In this document: positions 6,029 through 7,803 of the stretch, in pieces | Position numbering within the stretch: the stretch's first letter is position 1 | Layout of the letters: every line of letters starts with the position of its first letter | Assembly: GCA_009784765.1 (NCBI GenBank) | Contig: WQXP01000047.1 | Location: 1-7,803, forward strand | Length of the DNA: 7,803 bases | Direction: 5' to 3' | From: Oscillospiraceae bacterium | GTDB taxonomy: Bacteria; Bacillota; Clostridia; Oscillospirales; Ruminococcaceae | Program-made: the position numbers and the translations under genes | The notes under the pieces: generated by a model | Databases searched by the model: none | Seen by the model: the letters and a program-made list of their open reading frames with translations, nothing else | Told to the model about the DNA's origin: nothing

Positions 6029-6466
6029 ATGACTAAGAAACAATTCAACACACTTGTGCAGAAGCACTCACCCAAGACCAAGAAAGCCTCGACTTGTGCG
6101 AAAGCATTCGCAATCGGCGGCGCGATTTGCGTCATCGGGCAGGGGCTTTTCGAGCTGTTCGGGCATCTCGGGTTCGACAGGGACAAGTCCGGCGCGATGG
6201 CGTCCATGACCCTCATAGCGGCTGCCGCACTCATGACAGGGGCAGGGCTTTACGACAAGTTGGCAAAACACGGCGGCGCGGGGACACTCGTGCCGATTAC
6301 CGGGTTTGCAAACGCCGTTGTCGCCCCCGCCCTCGAGTTCAAGACAGAAGGGTTTATCTATGGCGTAGGCGCGAAAATGTTCTCAATCGCCGGCCCTGTT
6401 TTGGTATACGGAATCGCTGCTTCCGGCGTTTACGGCGTGGTGCATTGGCTGCTTAAAATGCAGTGA
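6029..6466 (+). CDS. spoVAC: Stage V sporulation protein AC (SpoVAC)
   Basis: A 145-residue membrane protein of the SpoVA family, close in length to the B. subtilis protein (about 150). SpoVAC belongs to the forespore inner-membrane complex that moves Ca2+-dipicolinate into the spore and releases it at germination; it has been described as a mechanosensitive channel. The basic N-terminus leads into AKAFAIGGAICVIGQG (residues 24-39). A second hydrophobic segment lies at about 57-77, followed by the family signature GAGTLVPITGFANAVV and the EFKTEGFIYGVGAKMF block. The last hydrophobic segment is at about 118-141. The ATG at 6029 is chosen because a perfect GGAGGTGAT precedes it; an in-frame ATG at 6014 lies inside that site. 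The usual partners spoVAD and spoVAE are not adjacent: upstream is the acidic gene and downstream a convergent gene begins to end 3 nt away. No forespore-type promoter was convincing. Confidence 0.92.
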   Translation: MTKKQFNTLVQKHSPKTKKASTCAKAFAIGGAICVIGQGLFELFGHLGFDRDKSGAMASMTLIAAAALMTGAGLYDKLAKHGGAGTLVPITGFANAVVAPALEFKTEGFIYGVGAKMFSIAGPVLVYGIAASGVYGVVHWLLKMQ

Positions 6467-6469
6467 TTT

Positions 6470-7803
6470 TTACCAATCAAAACCCCTGTGTTCTTTATGC
6501 GCCTCGCTGAACATTGCTTGTAACACGTAAAGCCAATTCCATTGTATGCAACTTTCGCACATTTGGCTGCAATTGTCACAGTAGAAAAGCCAAGATAACT
6601 CGTCGTGATACTTTTCGACATACGCAAGCGCAGACGCAGGATTGCTCTCGAATTTGTCGTGGGTTTCCATATAATCCACAAGCCAGCGCGGAGAATGAGA
6701 AGTTTCGGGGGTTACAGAGGTAACGCGGAAGCTTCCGTCGGAGTTTTTGACGAACACTGCGCGAACAGAGTCGGCGTTGTATAAGCTCCCCGAATTGTCG
6801 GCGAACCGAAGGGCGTAAACGTGGTACTCGTTGCTGCTGACTTTGCGGACGTCTTCTACTTCAATCCTGTAGCTGTCAAAGGGAATAGCGCAGCTCGGGT
6901 AGCGGAACTGAACAATCATTCCGCGTTTTGCGTCCCACATAGTCCCGCTGATTCCCTCGTCCCATACCGTGTGGTTATCGTTACTCTTGTAGTCATAGCT
7001 CGCAATTCGGAAATCGGGGTTGAGTTGCTCGCGAATGAGTTTTTCTAAAAGCGCGGGGGTAATTCCGTGCCCTGATACCAAACCGGGGTCAAATCCGAGA
7101 AGTTCCTCAAGTTCTTCCGGGGTGTAGTTGTGTCTGCCGGGAATGACTTCGTCGCCCCAAAACACATCATTTGCTTCGCCGTGATAGCTATTGCTCACGC
7201 CGTAGAACCACAGCAATCTGTAGAGGTCAACGTCGTTGATGTCGGTGAATGGTGTCAAGCCGTCTAAAATGTTCCGCGCATGAAGCGAGACTATTTCAAT
7301 CTCGTCTGTTGCCTCGTTCATTTGGCACACAAGGCAAGTACAGCCTGTAACAATCACGTTGTCATAATGCTGTTGCAGAAACGCAATCACATCAGGGTCA
7401 TTGCCGAAGTGATTGATTATAACGCTGCCGCACAGAACCTGTGTGCTGTGGTCATTATAACCAAACTCTCTTTGTGCGAAAACCTCCAACGCTCTTTCTT
7501 CTGTGTAGTACTCGTCAAGGCGAATGGCGTACTCGTTTTCTGCAATCGTAAAAAAGTGAGTTCGTCCTATAGGTGTGGTGAAGTCGTCGTCGGGGTTCAT
7601 TAAATCTCTGCTGTCGTCGAGTTGGTGACTCCACTCTAACCCCGACGCTTCCAAGTACTCGATGAACTGCGCAACTCCGTCGCCGAATGATTCGGGGGGC
7701 GTCGGCACGTCAGTTGGGTTACAAGCTGTGCAATAGTTTGTGGAATTGAAGAGAGCGCAAGGGACTTCGAGCGCGTTGCTGTAATCGCCGAAAGTGATTA
7801 AGC
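6470..7803 (-). CDS. Hypothetical protein with CxxC motifs, 5' end beyond the window
   Basis: The frame is open to the right edge, leaving at least 443 C-terminal residues; the true start is not visible, and a GTG at 7708-7706 need not be used. No family is recognised. Cysteine pairs occur near the visible N-terminus (YCTACN, 7721-7735), in the middle (CTCLVC, about 7326-7345) and close to the C-terminus. The last set is C-x2-C-x3-C-x2-C, with codons at 6578, 6569, 6557 and 6548, and could bind zinc or iron. A segment near residues 280-350 (including EYHVYALRFADN and SDGSFRVTSV) looks beta-rich, like an NTF2-type or lipoprotein C-terminal fold, but this is a guess. No transmembrane helix is visible, and a signal peptide could be outside the window. 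It converges on spoVAC, with three bases between stops and no terminator between them. Confidence 0.75.
   Translation of the reverse strand, partial: LITFGDYSNALEVPCALFNSTNYCTACNPTDVPTPPESFGDGVAQFIEYLEASGLEWSHQLDDSRDLMNPDDDFTTPIGRTHFFTIAENEYAIRLDEYYTEERALEVFAQREFGYNDHSTQVLCGSVIINHFGNDPDVIAFLQQHYDNVIVTGCTCLVCQMNEATDEIEIVSLHARNILDGLTPFTDINDVDLYRLLWFYGVSNSYHGEANDVFWGDEVIPGRHNYTPEELEELLGFDPGLVSGHGITPALLEKLIREQLNPDFRIASYDYKSNDNHTVWDEGISGTMWDAKRGMIVQFRYPSCAIPFDSYRIEVEDVRKVSSNEYHVYALRFADNSGSLYNADSVRAVFVKNSDGSFRVTSVTPETSHSPRWLVDYMETHDKFESNPASALAYVEKYHDELSWLFYCDNCSQMCESCIQWNWLYVLQAMFSEAHKEHRGFDW

Noticed and set aside
5670..6234. Long minus-strand frame across the acidic gene and spoVAC
   Set aside because: It is the antisense shadow of the Asp/Glu-rich codons, with a low-complexity Arg/Ser-rich product and no start signals.

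Overview
The window looks like chromosome from an anaerobic, fibre-degrading, endospore-lineage Firmicute of the Clostridia (Oscillospirales/Ruminococcaceae-like). Three things point there: a modular GH5 cellulase with an N-terminal dockerin-like module and a Thr/Pro linker, a SpoVAC sporulation protein, and strong GGAGG ribosome binding sites with A/T-rich sigma-A-type promoters. This assignment is inference from gene content. No RNA gene, insertion sequence, integrase or CRISPR array was seen.

Layout, left to right. Positions 1-172 hold two divergent promoters: one reading leftwards off the window and one for the first gene. Positions 173-2824 (+) encode an 883-residue sensor protein with PAS-like, GAF/PocR-like, GAF, GGDEF and EAL regions. 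Both output domains have lost their signature residues, so it is probably a c-di-GMP receptor or scaffold, not an enzyme. The 182-nt gap 2825-3006 carries a GC-rich set of alternative hairpins, a tandem 9-bp repeat and a well-formed extended -10 promoter. Positions 3007-5655 (+) encode a secreted multidomain GH5 (subfamily 4-like) endoglucanase. Fourteen nucleotides later, 5670-5972 (+) encodes an extremely acidic 100-residue protein with a four-cysteine tail. After a 56-nt gap dominated by a hairpin that contains its own ribosome binding site, 6029-6466 (+) encodes SpoVAC. Convergent to it, with only three bases between stop codons, 6470-7803 (-) is the 3' part of an unrecognised Cys-containing protein that runs off the right edge.

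The endoglucanase, the acidic protein and SpoVAC are co-directional and only the first has a clear promoter, so they may form one transcription unit. The hairpin at 5984-6027 could then act as a switch: it resembles an intrinsic terminator for the acidic gene and also buries the spoVAC Shine-Dalgarno sequence. A sensory pseudo-GGDEF/EAL protein just upstream makes c-di-GMP-linked control of the cellulase an attractive but unproven idea.

The most unusual observations are the ribosome-binding-site hairpin, a lone spoVAC placed behind a cellulase, the acidic Cys-tailed protein, and a dockerin-like module that lacks canonical calcium ligands.
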